A program made the position numbers and the translations under genes. A stretch of DNA of 64,000 nt from Iningainema tapete BLCC-T55 (GTDB taxonomy: Bacteria > Cyanobacteriota > Cyanobacteriia > Cyanobacteriales > Nostocaceae): NCBI RefSeq assembly GCF_014698965.1, contig NZ_JACXAE010000067.1:51016-115015 (forward strand), given 5' to 3'. Numbering within the stretch: the first letter of the stretch is position 1; each line of letters opens with the position of its first letter. The notes below the pieces were generated by a model. That model was not told where the DNA came from and did no database searches. It was given only the letters and a program-made list of their open reading frames with translations. This document shows, one piece after another, positions 26,451 to 35,667 of the stretch.

Positions 26451-29147
26451 ATGTTCTCTCAAAGCTTTCTTCATCAGTGGTGGCAGTTGGGGTTGGCAAG
26501 TTTATTAGCTTTAGTTGGGGCGAGCGCAGGAGCCAATGATTGGGCTAAAGCTGAGATCATACCTGATCAAACCCTTGGAAATGAAAGTTCTGTCCTTAGA
26601 CCTTTTGCTCCTAACTCGCCCATTGACCAGATAGATGGTGGAGCCAGAAGGGGTGTCAATTTATTCCACAGTTTTGAACAGTTTAACATTGATGTAGGAA
26701 AACAAGTCCTTTTTAGGAATCCTTCTGGCATTAAAAACATTATTAGTCGAGTGACGGGAGGTAGCCGCTCTGAGATTCTCGGTACGCTTGGTGTAACTGG
26801 TGGTGCTAACCTGTTCCTAATTAATCCCAATGGGATTATCTTTGGTAAAGATGCCAAACTCGCTTTAGGCGGTTCGTTTGTAGGGACAACAGCTAATACT
26901 ATCAGGTTTGGCGATCAAGGTTTCTTCAGCGCCTCGGCTCCTGATTCTCCCCCACTTCTGGTAGTCAACCCTTCAGCTTTGCTATTCAATCAAATTGCCA
27001 ATCAACCGATTACCTATCAATCTACAGTGGGAATTTCAGCTAATCAAAGTTTGTTGTTGGTAGGTGGTAACGTAAATGTAGAAGGAGGGCAAATGTTTGC
27101 TCCTAGTAGTAGAATAGAGTTGGGAGGATTGGCAGGAGCAGGAACGGTAGGGCTAAATGTTGAGGGCAAAAACCAAGGTCTAAGTTTTCCCCAGAATGTG
27201 CAACTTGCAGATATATTCATAACAAAAGGAGCTAAAGTTGATGTCAGTCATGATCAATATGACCCAGGCTATATCCAAATTTCAGGTAGACGTGTCACAA
27301 TTGCTGATCGTTCAGATATTTTAGCTAATAACAACAAAGGAGTGAGATTAGGAGGGACACTTGCCGTCCGCGCCTCCGAGTTAGTGGAAGTAATCGGAGG
27401 AAGCCGCCTTTTGGCTGGGACTAAAGATGCTGGAACTGGCGGGAACTTGACAATTGAGACTGGGAAATTAATTATCCGAGATGGAGCTCAGGTAGCAGCT
27501 GGTACTTCTAGCTCTGGATCGGGGGGGACTGTAACTGTAAGAGCCTCTGATTCTGTGGAACTGAGTGGAACACAGGCAGATAGTGAGAATGTTAGCAGTA
27601 TACTAGCTCAAACTGACAGTGCCGGAGATGCTGGTTCGGTGAGCATTGACACTGGGCGATTGATTGTAACAGGTGGAGCACGAGTCTCAACTTCTAGTAC
27701 TAGTACTAGTTCGGGACAAGCAGGTAAGTTAGTTGTAAGAGCCTCTGATTCAGTACAACTGATTGGAACATCAGCAGATGATCTTGAAGCCAGTGGTCTG
27801 TTTGCTCAAGGTGAAGGTTCCGGCAAAGCTGGAGAATTGACAATTGAAACGAGGCAGTTAATTATCCGGGATGGAGCAAGAGCCTCTGCTCTTACTTTAG
27901 GATCAGCTCAACTGGGAGGGACGTTAAGTGTGAAAGCTTCTGAGTCAGTGCAACTGATTGGAACATCGCTAAATGGTCTCAATAGCGGCTTGTTTGTTGG
28001 AACCACTAGCGGAAGTACTGGTTCTGCCGGAGAATTGACAATTGAAACTCAGAAGTTGCAAGTCTTAGATGGAGCATTGGTGTCTGCAGGTACTGCAGGC
28101 GAAAGACGAGGAGGAAGCGTAATAGTGAGAGCCTCTAACTCGGTGGATCTCATCGGCACTTCAACCAATGGTCAGCCCAGCCTTTTGTCAACTCGATCCA
28201 CGGGTGTAGGAGACGCCGGAAATTTGATGATTACAACTGGGCAGTTGACTGTCAAAGATGGCGCACAGATAAGTAGTAGCAGCACAGGACTTGGAAGCGC
28301 AGGTGATGCTCAAATTCAAACAGATTCTCTTCGTCTTGACCAAGGACAAATTATCTCGCAAACTACATCAGGTAATGGGGGAAACATTACCATATCAGTA
28401 AAAGACCTCTTACTACTGCGCCGTAGTAGTCAAATATCCACCACTGCAGGTACAGCACAGCAGGGTGGAGATGGTGGTAACATTAATATCAATGCTCCAT
28501 CCGGCTTTATCGTCGCTGCTCCTAATGAAAATAGCGACATCACTGCCAATGCATCTAGGGGTAGTGGTGGAAGGATTATAATTAACGCCTCTGGTATTTA
28601 TGGCATCGCGCCATTAAGTAGGCTTGAGCTTGAGCGGTTACGACCTGGTGATTTAGACCCAGGTCAACTTCCAACAAATGATATCACAGCTATTTCGCAA
28701 ACTAACCCTTCATTAAGCGGTACTATTGAGCTAATCACACCTGATGTTGACCCCAATCGAGGAGTAGTACAACTGCCCACAAATTTGGTTGACGCCTCCC
28801 GGCAAATCGCTACTGGTTGTACTCCGAGAGCTGGGCAAACCAGTAGTTTTGTTACCACAGGACGCGGTGGACTGCCGTTGAGTCCTCAAGAACCGTTGCG
28901 TCCTCGTGCAGTTATCACCAAATGGGTAACGCTCGATGAGCAGACGGGAAACTATAAAGATGGGGAAGCAAAACCTCAGCATTCTGCTAGTGAAAAGCAG
29001 CCAATTGTGGAAGCGAATGGCTGGATTGTGCATAAGGGGGATATTTATTTGGTTGCCTCTGCCCCCAACGCCATGTCATCCGGACAAAATATTCCCAGTG
29101 CTTCTTGTACTACCTCCCCAAACGGGTTAATCAAAGTTTCTCATTGA
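26451..29147 (+). CDS. Filamentous-haemagglutinin-type exoprotein (two-partner secretion TpsA)
   Basis: 898 residues. A signal peptide (LGLASLLALVGASAGANDWA) precedes the TPS secretion domain at about 40-180, with hallmark motifs NLFHSF, NPSGI, NLFLINPNGIIFG and GGSFVGTTAN. The rest is a beta-helix of repeated units such as GELTIET.KL.I.DGA and S..VRAS.SV.L.GTS (about 300-700), as in large surface adhesins. The C-terminal part contains a Cys (ATGCTPRAG) and a Lys/Glu-rich conserved tail (WVTLDEQTGNYKDGEAKP). TpsA proteins need an outer-membrane TpsB pore; no such gene is in the window. A degraded copy of the tail lies at 29540-29616. Confidence 0.93.
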   Translation: MFSQSFLHQWWQLGLASLLALVGASAGANDWAKAEIIPDQTLGNESSVLRPFAPNSPIDQIDGGARRGVNLFHSFEQFNIDVGKQVLFRNPSGIKNIISRVTGGSRSEILGTLGVTGGANLFLINPNGIIFGKDAKLALGGSFVGTTANTIRFGDQGFFSASAPDSPPLLVVNPSALLFNQIANQPITYQSTVGISANQSLLLVGGNVNVEGGQMFAPSSRIELGGLAGAGTVGLNVEGKNQGLSFPQNVQLADIFITKGAKVDVSHDQYDPGYIQISGRRVTIADRSDILANNNKGVRLGGTLAVRASELVEVIGGSRLLAGTKDAGTGGNLTIETGKLIIRDGAQVAAGTSSSGSGGTVTVRASDSVELSGTQADSENVSSILAQTDSAGDAGSVSIDTGRLIVTGGARVSTSSTSTSSGQAGKLVVRASDSVQLIGTSADDLEASGLFAQGEGSGKAGELTIETRQLIIRDGARASALTLGSAQLGGTLSVKASESVQLIGTSLNGLNSGLFVGTTSGSTGSAGELTIETQKLQVLDGALVSAGTAGERRGGSVIVRASNSVDLIGTSTNGQPSLLSTRSTGVGDAGNLMITTGQLTVKDGAQISSSSTGLGSAGDAQIQTDSLRLDQGQIISQTTSGNGGNITISVKDLLLLRRSSQISTTAGTAQQGGDGGNININAPSGFIVAAPNENSDITANASRGSGGRIIINASGIYGIAPLSRLELERLRPGDLDPGQLPTNDITAISQTNPSLSGTIELITPDVDPNRGVVQLPTNLVDASRQIATGCTPRAGQTSSFVTTGRGGLPLSPQEPLRPRAVITKWVTLDEQTGNYKDGEAKPQHSASEKQPIVEANGWIVHKGDIYLVASAPNAMSSGQNIPSASCTTSPNGLIKVSH

Positions 29148-29197
29148 GGCAGCTTGTGCGGTAACTTCATCAAGTCTCAACCACTTCCTCCCAATCC

Positions 29198-29437
29198 TCA
29201 ATCTGTAGCCCTTTGTAGCGGTTCTCCAACCCAACCTCCTATTACTTCCTCAAAAAAACCGGGCATCCAGCCTTTTGCTTCCTTTCGTAATCCTTCAAAG
29301 TGCTCCTTGTACATGCGCTCCCATACCTCTAATAAGGTGATGCTCGCAATAATCACTTCTTCCGGAGACTTGTATTTACCACTTTCTACTTGACTTTGTA
29401 TAAACTGCTCAAGTTCTGGAGTTAATGACACTTTCAT
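29198..29437 (-). CDS. ParD-like antitoxin protein, orphan
   Basis: 79 residues. The N-terminal half (MKVSLTPELEQFIQSQVESG, KSPEEVIIASITLLEV) matches the ribbon-helix-helix ParD-type antitoxin fold, which binds operator DNA and a toxin. The C-terminal half (WMPGFFEEVIGGWVGEPLQR) is a different, Gly/Trp-rich motif found in other small cyanobacterial proteins (from memory, so uncertain). No ParE-type toxin gene follows within 50 bases; downstream the sequence runs into the haemagglutinin gene in the opposite direction. A short frame-shifted continuation (LENRYKGLQIEDWEEVVET) exists but no longer gene. It may be a solitary regulator or the remnant of a pair. Confidence 0.72.
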   Translation of the reverse strand: MKVSLTPELEQFIQSQVESGKYKSPEEVIIASITLLEVWERMYKEHFEGLRKEAKGWMPGFFEEVIGGWVGEPLQRATD

Positions 29438-29484
29438 ATAGGTTTATCATAATTTATCGTTCTTTTGTTTTCATTCTACTCTTA

Positions 29485-29538
29485 CACGCGAGGCAGAGCC
29501 TCCCAATACGCATTCCCAGTCGGAGACTGGGAACGAGG
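29485..29538. repeat. GTTCCCAGGCTC-type stem-loop repeat
   Basis: CACGCGAGGCAGAGCCTCCC followed by ATTCCCAGTCGGAGACTGGGAACG. It sits at the left edge of the haemagglutinin scar, so it may mark the rearrangement point. The rest of the gap (29617-29822) shows nothing recognisable. Confidence 0.8.
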
Positions 29539-29539
29539 T

Positions 29540-29616
29540 ATGAGCAGACGGGAAACCACACAGATGGGGAAGCAAAACCAGTGGCAACAGAAAGTACATG
29601 CGAGGAAAAACCGTAA
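29540..29616 (+). pseudogene. Scar of a second haemagglutinin C-terminus
   Basis: Frame ending at TAA 29614 reads YEQTGNHTDGEAKPVATES and then TCEEKP. This aligns with the tail of the TpsA protein near 28937 (LDEQTGNYKDGEAKPQHSAS); the DNA GAGCAGACGGGAAAC is identical. Only these 25 codons survive, so a paralogue or duplicated end was lost here. Confidence 0.75.
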
Positions 29617-29822
29617 AAAAACAGAACTTGTATGAAAAAGCTACTCTGATTTGAATAACAATGAGTAGTAATGATTACGGAATTAAGTTACAGTTTCTTA
29701 CCCCTAAAGCGGGTGTGTCAGAATTTCTCAATTCAAATCCGGTTTTCTCAAGGGTTGGTTTACTCACTGGTTGCCTTCCGTTGGTAGACTGCTGCCAATC
29801 CGAAAAATTTGCCTTGGTGGCA

Positions 29823-30167
29823 TCAGCTGTCCTCCATAGCAAGATGGAGTTTTATCGCATTTCCCACTTGCTGCATCAATTCATCAGAAAGCTTTCCCAC
29901 CGCCTCACCTTCAAGGCGCTGGTTGGAAATCGTTCTAATTTGTTGAGCCTGTACCTTAGACGGCTTTGGCAATCCGCTCTCCTCTGGGGAAACCAAAACC
30001 TCAAACGGATATACGCGACTAACATTTGATGTTAGAGGAACAATCGTTACTACTGTGGCATTACGGTTATTAATGTCATTGCTGACTATCAAAACTGGAC
30101 GGCGCTTATCAGTTTCAGAGCCTACTGCTGGACTGAGATTGGCATAGTATATTTCACCACGTTTCAT
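29823..30167 (-). CDS. MazF/PemK-family toxin (mRNA endoribonuclease)
   Basis: 114 residues with family blocks MKRGEIYYANLSPAVGSE, KRRPVLIVSNDINN, VTIVPLTSNV and LPKPSKVQAQQIRTI. MazF toxins cut mRNA at short motifs. Arg in KRRPVLIVS and Thr/Ser in VPLTSN are the usual catalytic residues. It overlaps the upstream antitoxin gene by 14 bases, typical of translational coupling. Length and motifs look complete. Confidence 0.92.
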   Translation of the reverse strand: MKRGEIYYANLSPAVGSETDKRRPVLIVSNDINNRNATVVTIVPLTSNVSRVYPFEVLVSPEESGLPKPSKVQAQQIRTISNQRLEGEAVGKLSDELMQQVGNAIKLHLAMEDS

Positions 30168-30378
30168 CTGTCAGTCCGTCTGCAACGACTATATCCCAAC
30201 TTTCATCTATCTCTTGGTTTGCCTCCCTGTAAGCCTTTTCTAGCTCTTGCTCTCTCAACAACTTCACTGCTTCCTCTATCACCTCTGAGCGCGTCTTCTT
30301 TTTATGTAGGGATTTATACGCCTCTACAAATTGAACTAAGGGCGCTGGCAACGACACCGATATTTTTTCTACTTGCAT
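30154..30378 (-). CDS. Ribbon-helix-helix antitoxin partner of MazF
   Basis: 74 residues. The N-terminal KISVSLPAPLVQFVEAYKS and KTRSEVIEEAVKLLREQELE form a CopG/MetJ-type DNA-binding fold. The acidic C-terminus (IDESWDIVVADGLTDETW) should wrap around the toxin. Starts upstream of and overlaps the mazF-type gene, so antitoxin precedes toxin. The pair probably represses its own promoter upstream of 30378. Confidence 0.88.
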   Translation of the reverse strand: MQVEKISVSLPAPLVQFVEAYKSLHKKKTRSEVIEEAVKLLREQELEKAYREANQEIDESWDIVVADGLTDETW

Positions 30379-30462
30379 GGTAGCTACTTATAGTAGGAAA
30401 AATTTTCTTACCAAAAAGTAGTATAACAGCATCAAGGGTTTTGTAATCGGAAATATAGTCAT

Positions 30463-31608
30463 TCAAAACCGCAGGATTTCTCGGTCATACCCATCTGGTG
30501 CTGGTTCAATTTCCCACACCAAACCTTCTCCTGGCTCCAGCACTACATCAACATAAAGTTGTACGATCGCCTCTGTTGCAGTATCCTCGTTATTAGCAAA
30601 AGTTTGCAAATCCTCGGTTAACAATCTAAGTTTAAATCCTGCTGGTATCATTTCATTTGGATTTGCATTCCGTAACTCAAACCGCCATATGTTGTCTTCT
30701 AAATTACCTCTAGGAAAAACTCTCAAATCGTAGAAATTACCAGCAATCGTCAACCGTCGAGACAAGCTTATACCTGATTCACTTGGACGGCTGCGCACAC
30801 CATGAGGGACAAATTGCATCTGTGTAATTCCCCAGCCAATTTGTTGTGCTAAATTAGACACTCCTGCTTGTAACCACTGCTGAATCGACCACTGTTGTGA
30901 TAACCCCTGTCGTCGCTCGTACAGTTGCTGTCGCCAACCTCCATGCTCCAGTAATGCACCCCAAAGTTCAAATGGAACTGCTAAACGGGGAAAGACAACT
31001 GCAGGATTGCCCAGCCGTTCCAGTAAGTTATTTGCCTGTGCTAAAGGTAACATCGGTAAAGGAGACACTGACTCACGTAAAATTTCTTCCGGACAAAGTT
31101 GACGGGCAATCCACAACACATTAATGTCTTGTATCAGGTCATTCTCATCCAAACAGTAAGCGCGATCGCCTGCATCATACACACCCATTTTCAATTGCCG
31201 ATGGGTGGTATATCCCAAAATCGTCACCCAACCACCATTCGGATTAACCTGTACTACTATATAATAGTCAGCAACCCAACTGGGAATATCCACCCATTCC
31301 TGGGGTACGCGCAACTCTCCCAAATCGATTGCCGTTGTCGGAATTAATACCAGTCGCATCCCAACACAATCAATCGCTGTTCCATTCACAAATTCCCAAA
31401 AGCTAGGCAATGCAGCTATTTGAGTCCAGATTGCATATCGTACTTGCTCCTCCCTCAACCAAGACAAAAATGCATCTAAACACATTTGATTGATCCGGGC
31501 ACGCCAGCTTGCGCCAGACGTGGAGAATTGTGATTCCTGAGAAGAAGGCGGAATTTCCAAAGATAGTCGATCTGGAATTGGGGTAGATGCTGGTGTATTA
31601 AAAGTCAT
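30463..31608 (-). CDS. DUF1822-family protein
   Basis: About 381 residues from the ATG at 31608 (MTFNTPASTPIP), which lies inside the end of the sigma-factor gene. Protein of unknown function found in cyanobacteria. Visible family-like blocks are ASWRARINQMCLDAFLSWL, VPQEWVDIPSWVADYYIVVQ and VYDAGDRAYCLDENDL, and a C-terminal beta region ending WEIEPAPDGYDREILRF. No membrane segment or signal. Overlap with the sigma gene (11 bases) implies coupled synthesis and points to a partner of the sigma factor, perhaps an anti-sigma or regulatory subunit (inference). Confidence 0.85.
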   Translation of the reverse strand: MTFNTPASTPIPDRLSLEIPPSSQESQFSTSGASWRARINQMCLDAFLSWLREEQVRYAIWTQIAALPSFWEFVNGTAIDCVGMRLVLIPTTAIDLGELRVPQEWVDIPSWVADYYIVVQVNPNGGWVTILGYTTHRQLKMGVYDAGDRAYCLDENDLIQDINVLWIARQLCPEEILRESVSPLPMLPLAQANNLLERLGNPAVVFPRLAVPFELWGALLEHGGWRQQLYERRQGLSQQWSIQQWLQAGVSNLAQQIGWGITQMQFVPHGVRSRPSESGISLSRRLTIAGNFYDLRVFPRGNLEDNIWRFELRNANPNEMIPAGFKLRLLTEDLQTFANNEDTATEAIVQLYVDVVLEPGEGLVWEIEPAPDGYDREILRF

Positions 31609-32818
31609 GGTGGGAATCCTCTGAAGACGACACAAGGGGAGAGCAATAGTGAGCTACCAGCCATTCCTCTAAAGCATTGCTCATACTGTCGATTACGTCA
31701 GATTTGAGGGGAGTATGCAATTTTTGTTGACTCCACTCAGCCAACGCCAACAACAAAGTACGTTTAACTCGAGTTAAAGAGCGAGAAACTGTATATTGTT
31801 TTACCCCTAGTTGTTGAGCAATCTGCTGCTGAGTCAATCCTTGCTGGTAATAAGCTTGCAAGAGCGCTTGTTCCTTGGTGTCTAATTTGCGGAGCGCATC
31901 ACTTAACACTGCCTTAATTTGCGTACTCCGCGCCGCTATGGTTTCTGCTTCTTCTTGGGCAATAATTTCCGTCAACACTGATTCCTGAAAGTTTCCTGTC
32001 ATTATGTCGAGCAATTCACCCGTCTCTTGCCCAGGTAGAGGAGTATCAATTGAAACAGAAGTTGGATATTGAAAGGAACGCACGGCTTTAGCACAAGCAA
32101 GTAGCCAGGTTTCTAAACTTTCTGGAGTACACACTGGAGTAGGAGAATTCAACCGACTTAGACGTTCGGTGTTGTAAAGTTTCGCGATCGCCTGTAATGT
32201 CGCATTATCCGGTTTCACCAATTTGTGAGCAGTTGCAGCATCATTGGGCGCATAGAGTTGGAGAAAACAGAGATAGGCGAGTACGTAACTCGCAATAGTT
32301 GACGAGTTATACCCAGCTTGCCGTAGAGACTCCACCAGTCGCTTTTGACTGAGTTTATGCAGCAATCCCCAGTCGGTACACATGTCAACTTCTTGACGCT
32401 TGCGTAACCAATCTTTGATCACATTGCTAAAAGCGTATTCAGCATAAATTTTCAAATTGGAACTCAACTGCGGGTTGAAGCCCTTGAGAACTTTGTCAAT
32501 CCGAGCTATCGCCGTTTGGAAAAAGTCTGCCACAGAATATTTACCCGGCAGATTCATCTTCATTTTTCTCGCCACCCAGTAGCACACTTCCTGCAAATAA
32601 GCTGAAATATGGGCGGCAGCGAGTTGACTGGCTTGTTGATGCCAGATGCGATGCCAGTAAATTGCCCAAAACGCTTCTGTTTCCTCTTGATTCGACTTCA
32701 ACAGACAATTGAGCATACTGCGTCTTAGTTTGGGATCGCTCACCCAACGGCTGAAAACATCTCCTTCAAATTGTACAAAAGTGGAAAAGATTTCGATTAT
32801 ACCCTGCCGTGATTGCAT
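31598..32818 (-). CDS. Sigma-70-like RNA polymerase sigma factor
   Basis: 406 residues. A region-2-like part lies at about 60-170 (YSVADFFQTAIARIDKVLKG, LKIYAEYAFSNVIKDWLRKR). A C-terminal region 4 has a clear helix-turn-helix (ALLQAYYQQGLTQQQIAQQL, then GVKQYTVSRSLTRVKR) at about 310-365. The long middle (LVKPDNATLQAIAKLYNTER) does not resemble standard region 3. It is longer than ECF sigma factors and distinct from group 1/2 factors, so probably a specialised cyanobacterial group. It is followed by an overlapping DUF1822 gene and is divergent from the CHAT-CHASE2 gene. Confidence 0.85.
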   Translation of the reverse strand: MQSRQGIIEIFSTFVQFEGDVFSRWVSDPKLRRSMLNCLLKSNQEETEAFWAIYWHRIWHQQASQLAAAHISAYLQEVCYWVARKMKMNLPGKYSVADFFQTAIARIDKVLKGFNPQLSSNLKIYAEYAFSNVIKDWLRKRQEVDMCTDWGLLHKLSQKRLVESLRQAGYNSSTIASYVLAYLCFLQLYAPNDAATAHKLVKPDNATLQAIAKLYNTERLSRLNSPTPVCTPESLETWLLACAKAVRSFQYPTSVSIDTPLPGQETGELLDIMTGNFQESVLTEIIAQEEAETIAARSTQIKAVLSDALRKLDTKEQALLQAYYQQGLTQQQIAQQLGVKQYTVSRSLTRVKRTLLLALAEWSQQKLHTPLKSDVIDSMSNALEEWLVAHYCSPLVSSSEDSHHDF

Positions 32819-33100
32819 GAGTTTTTTTGTGAAAGTTGAGTTTTTTAAAAAGCTTTATTGCTCAACTTTGTTTTTAACATAATCAATAATACAAATTCGA
32901 GATTTCTAGAAAAGCAAACCTAAACTAAAAAATTAACTTTTATGACTAGATCTGCATAAAGATAAAAGGTGGTTATATGAAGTAAGTATAGGGATCAATA
33001 CCCTTCTCCGAAAGATGTGTTGTATAAAGTTATTTTTTCTAGATAGAATAAAGCAATAAATATACTGATTAAAATTCTAACTGTACTAGATGGTAAACAA
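32819..33100. other. Divergent promoter region of the sigma / CHAT-CHASE2 unit
   Basis: 282 bases, AT-rich, between two divergent starts. A poly-T/poly-A stretch (GAGTTTTTTAAAAAGC) and several TATAAAG/TATAGG-like sites (33000-33060) could be -10 boxes. No clear inverted repeat. If the sigma factor controls its own unit, its promoter should be here. Confidence 0.4.
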
Positions 33101-35494
33101 ATGACAATGGCTAAGTTAGTCGTTTTGAAGTTTATCCAAGGAAGCTTTGAAAAAGGGTTTCCAGTGATACTTCAAATTAGTGAGGAAAACAGCCGCCCTC
33201 AGAGCGAAGTCATCGGAGAACTTCCGCCAAACCTAGAATTGCTACTGAATTTTAATCGTTGGCAAGCAATTTATCGCAGCCTGGATTTTTCCGCTCGTCC
33301 GATTGGGCTACCAAAGCCCATGCCACAAGTTTCTATTGAAGAGTGTACGCAACCAGCCGAACACCTACGCTTACGCCTGAACTGTTGGCTACAATCCGAA
33401 TCCTTTCGCCCCATCCGTGAGAAATGGCTGGAAAAACTGCGGACATCTGAAGAAATTCGCGTGATATTTCAAACAGAAGATTATCAACTTCAAAACCTAC
33501 CTTGGCATCTTTGGGATTTGATGGAGCGCTACACAAACGCAGAAATTGCTGTAAGCGCCCCCAGCTACGAACAGCTAAGCCTCTCAACACCAAATACAAC
33601 TGTCAAAATCTTGGCGATTTTGGGTGATAGCACGGGAATTGACATCGATACAGATCGTGGCATTCTAGAGCAATTGCCCGATTCTGATGTTAAATTTCTG
33701 GTTGAGCCAGAGCGAAAAGACTTAACAGATAGTCTTTGGGAGCAAAATTGGGATATTCTCTTTTTCGCGGGACATAGTTCTAGTTCAGGCGCAGGAGATA
33801 AGGGTAATATTTATATTAACCAAACTGAGAGTTTGACAATTAGCCAGTTAAAGTATGGGTTGAAGAATGCAGTTGCTCGCGGTTTAAAGTTAGCTATTTT
33901 CAACTCGTGTGATGGTTTAGGATTAGCAAGAGAATTGGCGATATTGCAGATTCCGCAGTTGATTGTTATGCGTGAACCTGTACCAGATCGGGTAGCACAG
34001 ACATTTCTCAAACATTTCTTACAGGCGTATGCTCTGGGCAAATCACTTTATTTAGCAGTGCGCGAGGCAAGGGAAAGACTGCAAGGTTTAGAGGGGCAAT
34101 TTCCCTGCGCAAGTTGGTTGCCTGTAATTTACCAGAATCCGGCGGAGGTACCACCTACTTGGCAGGAGTTGATGGGGAGAGGGGGAGAAAGGGAGAGAGG
34201 GAGAAAGGAAGAGAGGGAGAAAGGGAGTGGGGGGGCGGTAAGTCTCGACACCCCGATACCCCAACACCCCGACACCCGGCAATCAAAGTCAAAACTTCAT
34301 CTTCTCTGGGTGGGTTGTGCGAGTATGGCGATCGCACTTTTAGTGATGGGTGTGCGCTATTTAGGAATGCTTCAGCCATTGGAGTTACAAGCATTCGATC
34401 AACTGCTGCGGCAACGCCCACAGGAAAAGCCTGAGACTCGCTTGTTGGTTGTAACGATTACTGAAGAAGATGTGCAATCACAGTCTCCGGAGGAACGCCG
34501 AGGTTCTCTCTCAGATGAATCGCTCTTCCAATTGTTGGAGAAATTGGAAGCATATCAACCACGAGTAATTGGATTGGATATCTACCGGGATTATGCCGTG
34601 AGGCGATTACCAGAATTGGCAAACCGAATGAAAAAGAGCGCGAGCCTAATTGCAGTTTGTCGAGTTAGCGATCCTCAGTCTAGTAAACCTGGTATTTCGC
34701 CACCACAAGAAGTAATGAGCGATCGCTTAGGCTTTAGTGACTTGGTAGTTGATGCCGATAACGTTGTTCGTCGCCATCTCCTATCAATGACACCACCACC
34801 CTCATCCCCTTGTAGTGCTACCTACGCCTTCAACGTACAACTAGCACTGCGCTACTTAGCTGCTGAGAATATTTCACTGAAATTTACCACTGATGGTGCT
34901 TGGAAATTGGGCAAGACTACCTTCAAACCCATCGAAGCTCATACCAGTGGATATCAGGGCATTGATGCTTCAGGATACCAAATTTTGTTGAATTACCGCT
35001 CATATAATTCACCACTGAATTTCGTTCCACAGGTGACGTTGGCAGAGGTACTTGCGGGTAAAGTAAACGCCAGTGCAGTAAAAGACCGAATTGTTCTCAT
35101 TGGTACAACGGCTGAAAGCTTCCAAGACTCCTCATTCACGCCCTACGCGACTTCCTCTGGTGCGATTCAGAAAATACCGGGCGTGATCCTGCAAGCGCAA
35201 ATGATTAGTCAATTGCTAAGTGCAGCGCTTGAAGGACGAGTGCTGCTATGTTCCTTGTCGGTGTGGCAGGAAACAATCTGGATTTGGGCATGGTGTTTGA
35301 CAGGTGGTTTACTGGCTTGGTACATCCGAAAGCTACTCTATCTTGGAATTGCCACTCTCGCTACCATCATCATTCTCTACGGAACTTGCCAAGTCTTTTT
35401 AATTGTTTGGGGCGCTTGGATACCGCTTGTTCCCTCTGGTATAGCCCTTCTAAGTAGTATTAGCATCATCTATTATATCAAAAGGTGTAAATGA
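33101..35494 (+). CDS. CHAT-CHASE2 membrane protein (caspase-like protease with extracytoplasmic sensor)
   Basis: 797 residues. An N-terminal cytoplasmic CHAT domain spans about 100-355, with His near 225 in ILFFAGHSSSSG and Cys near 269 in LAIFNSCDG, the protease dyad. A charged low-complexity linker at about 358-390 (ERERGRKEEREKGS) is encoded by repeat DNA. The first transmembrane helix is at about 400-423 (LLWVGCASMAIALLVMGVRY). A CHASE2 sensor domain is at about 428-695 (ELQAFDQLLRQRP, PRVIGLDIYRD, VLIGTTAESFQDSSFTPYA). Two or three helices end the protein (WIWAWCLTGGLLAWYI, IATLATIIILYG). CHASE2 domains sense external signals; here the output is a protease instead of a kinase. Divergent from the sigma/DUF1822 genes. 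Confidence 0.9.
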   Translation: MTMAKLVVLKFIQGSFEKGFPVILQISEENSRPQSEVIGELPPNLELLLNFNRWQAIYRSLDFSARPIGLPKPMPQVSIEECTQPAEHLRLRLNCWLQSESFRPIREKWLEKLRTSEEIRVIFQTEDYQLQNLPWHLWDLMERYTNAEIAVSAPSYEQLSLSTPNTTVKILAILGDSTGIDIDTDRGILEQLPDSDVKFLVEPERKDLTDSLWEQNWDILFFAGHSSSSGAGDKGNIYINQTESLTISQLKYGLKNAVARGLKLAIFNSCDGLGLARELAILQIPQLIVMREPVPDRVAQTFLKHFLQAYALGKSLYLAVREARERLQGLEGQFPCASWLPVIYQNPAEVPPTWQELMGRGGERERGRKEEREKGSGGAVSLDTPIPQHPDTRQSKSKLHLLWVGCASMAIALLVMGVRYLGMLQPLELQAFDQLLRQRPQEKPETRLLVVTITEEDVQSQSPEERRGSLSDESLFQLLEKLEAYQPRVIGLDIYRDYAVRRLPELANRMKKSASLIAVCRVSDPQSSKPGISPPQEVMSDRLGFSDLVVDADNVVRRHLLSMTPPPSSPCSATYAFNVQLALRYLAAENISLKFTTDGAWKLGKTTFKPIEAHTSGYQGIDASGYQILLNYRSYNSPLNFVPQVTLAEVLAGKVNASAVKDRIVLIGTTAESFQDSSFTPYATSSGAIQKIPGVILQAQMISQLLSAALEGRVLLCSLSVWQETIWIWAWCLTGGLLAWYIRKLLYLGIATLATIIILYGTCQVFLIVWGAWIPLVPSGIALLSSISIIYYIKRCK
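34172..34280. repeat. Purine-rich and CACCCCGA low-complexity insertion
   Basis: GGGGAGAGGGGGAGAAAGGG-type tract followed by CACCCCGATACCCCAACACC-type units, in frame inside the CHAT-CHASE2 gene. It encodes the charged linker between the CHAT domain and the first membrane helix. Confidence 0.85.
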
Positions 35495-35667
35495 TGTTAA
35501 TTTGTTGTATTTTCTTATACTTTAATTAGGAATCAAGAAAATTATGTCAAGAAATATTAAATTTTCTCTGTTGGTTGCGTAAATTCCTAACCAACACCCG
35601 ATTAATTAACAGACAGATGGTCTCATTTGAAAAACAAATGTTAATAGAAACTGCTTGGGTATGAGCT

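Noticed and set aside
29661..30029. 122-codon plus-strand frame opposite MazF
   Set aside because: It is antisense to a well-supported MazF gene and lacks any family feature or ribosome-binding site.
34114..34434. Plus-strand 106-codon frame in the CHAT-CHASE2 gene
   Set aside because: It is a shifted reading of the purine-rich repeat and of the CHASE2 start, with no independent start signal.
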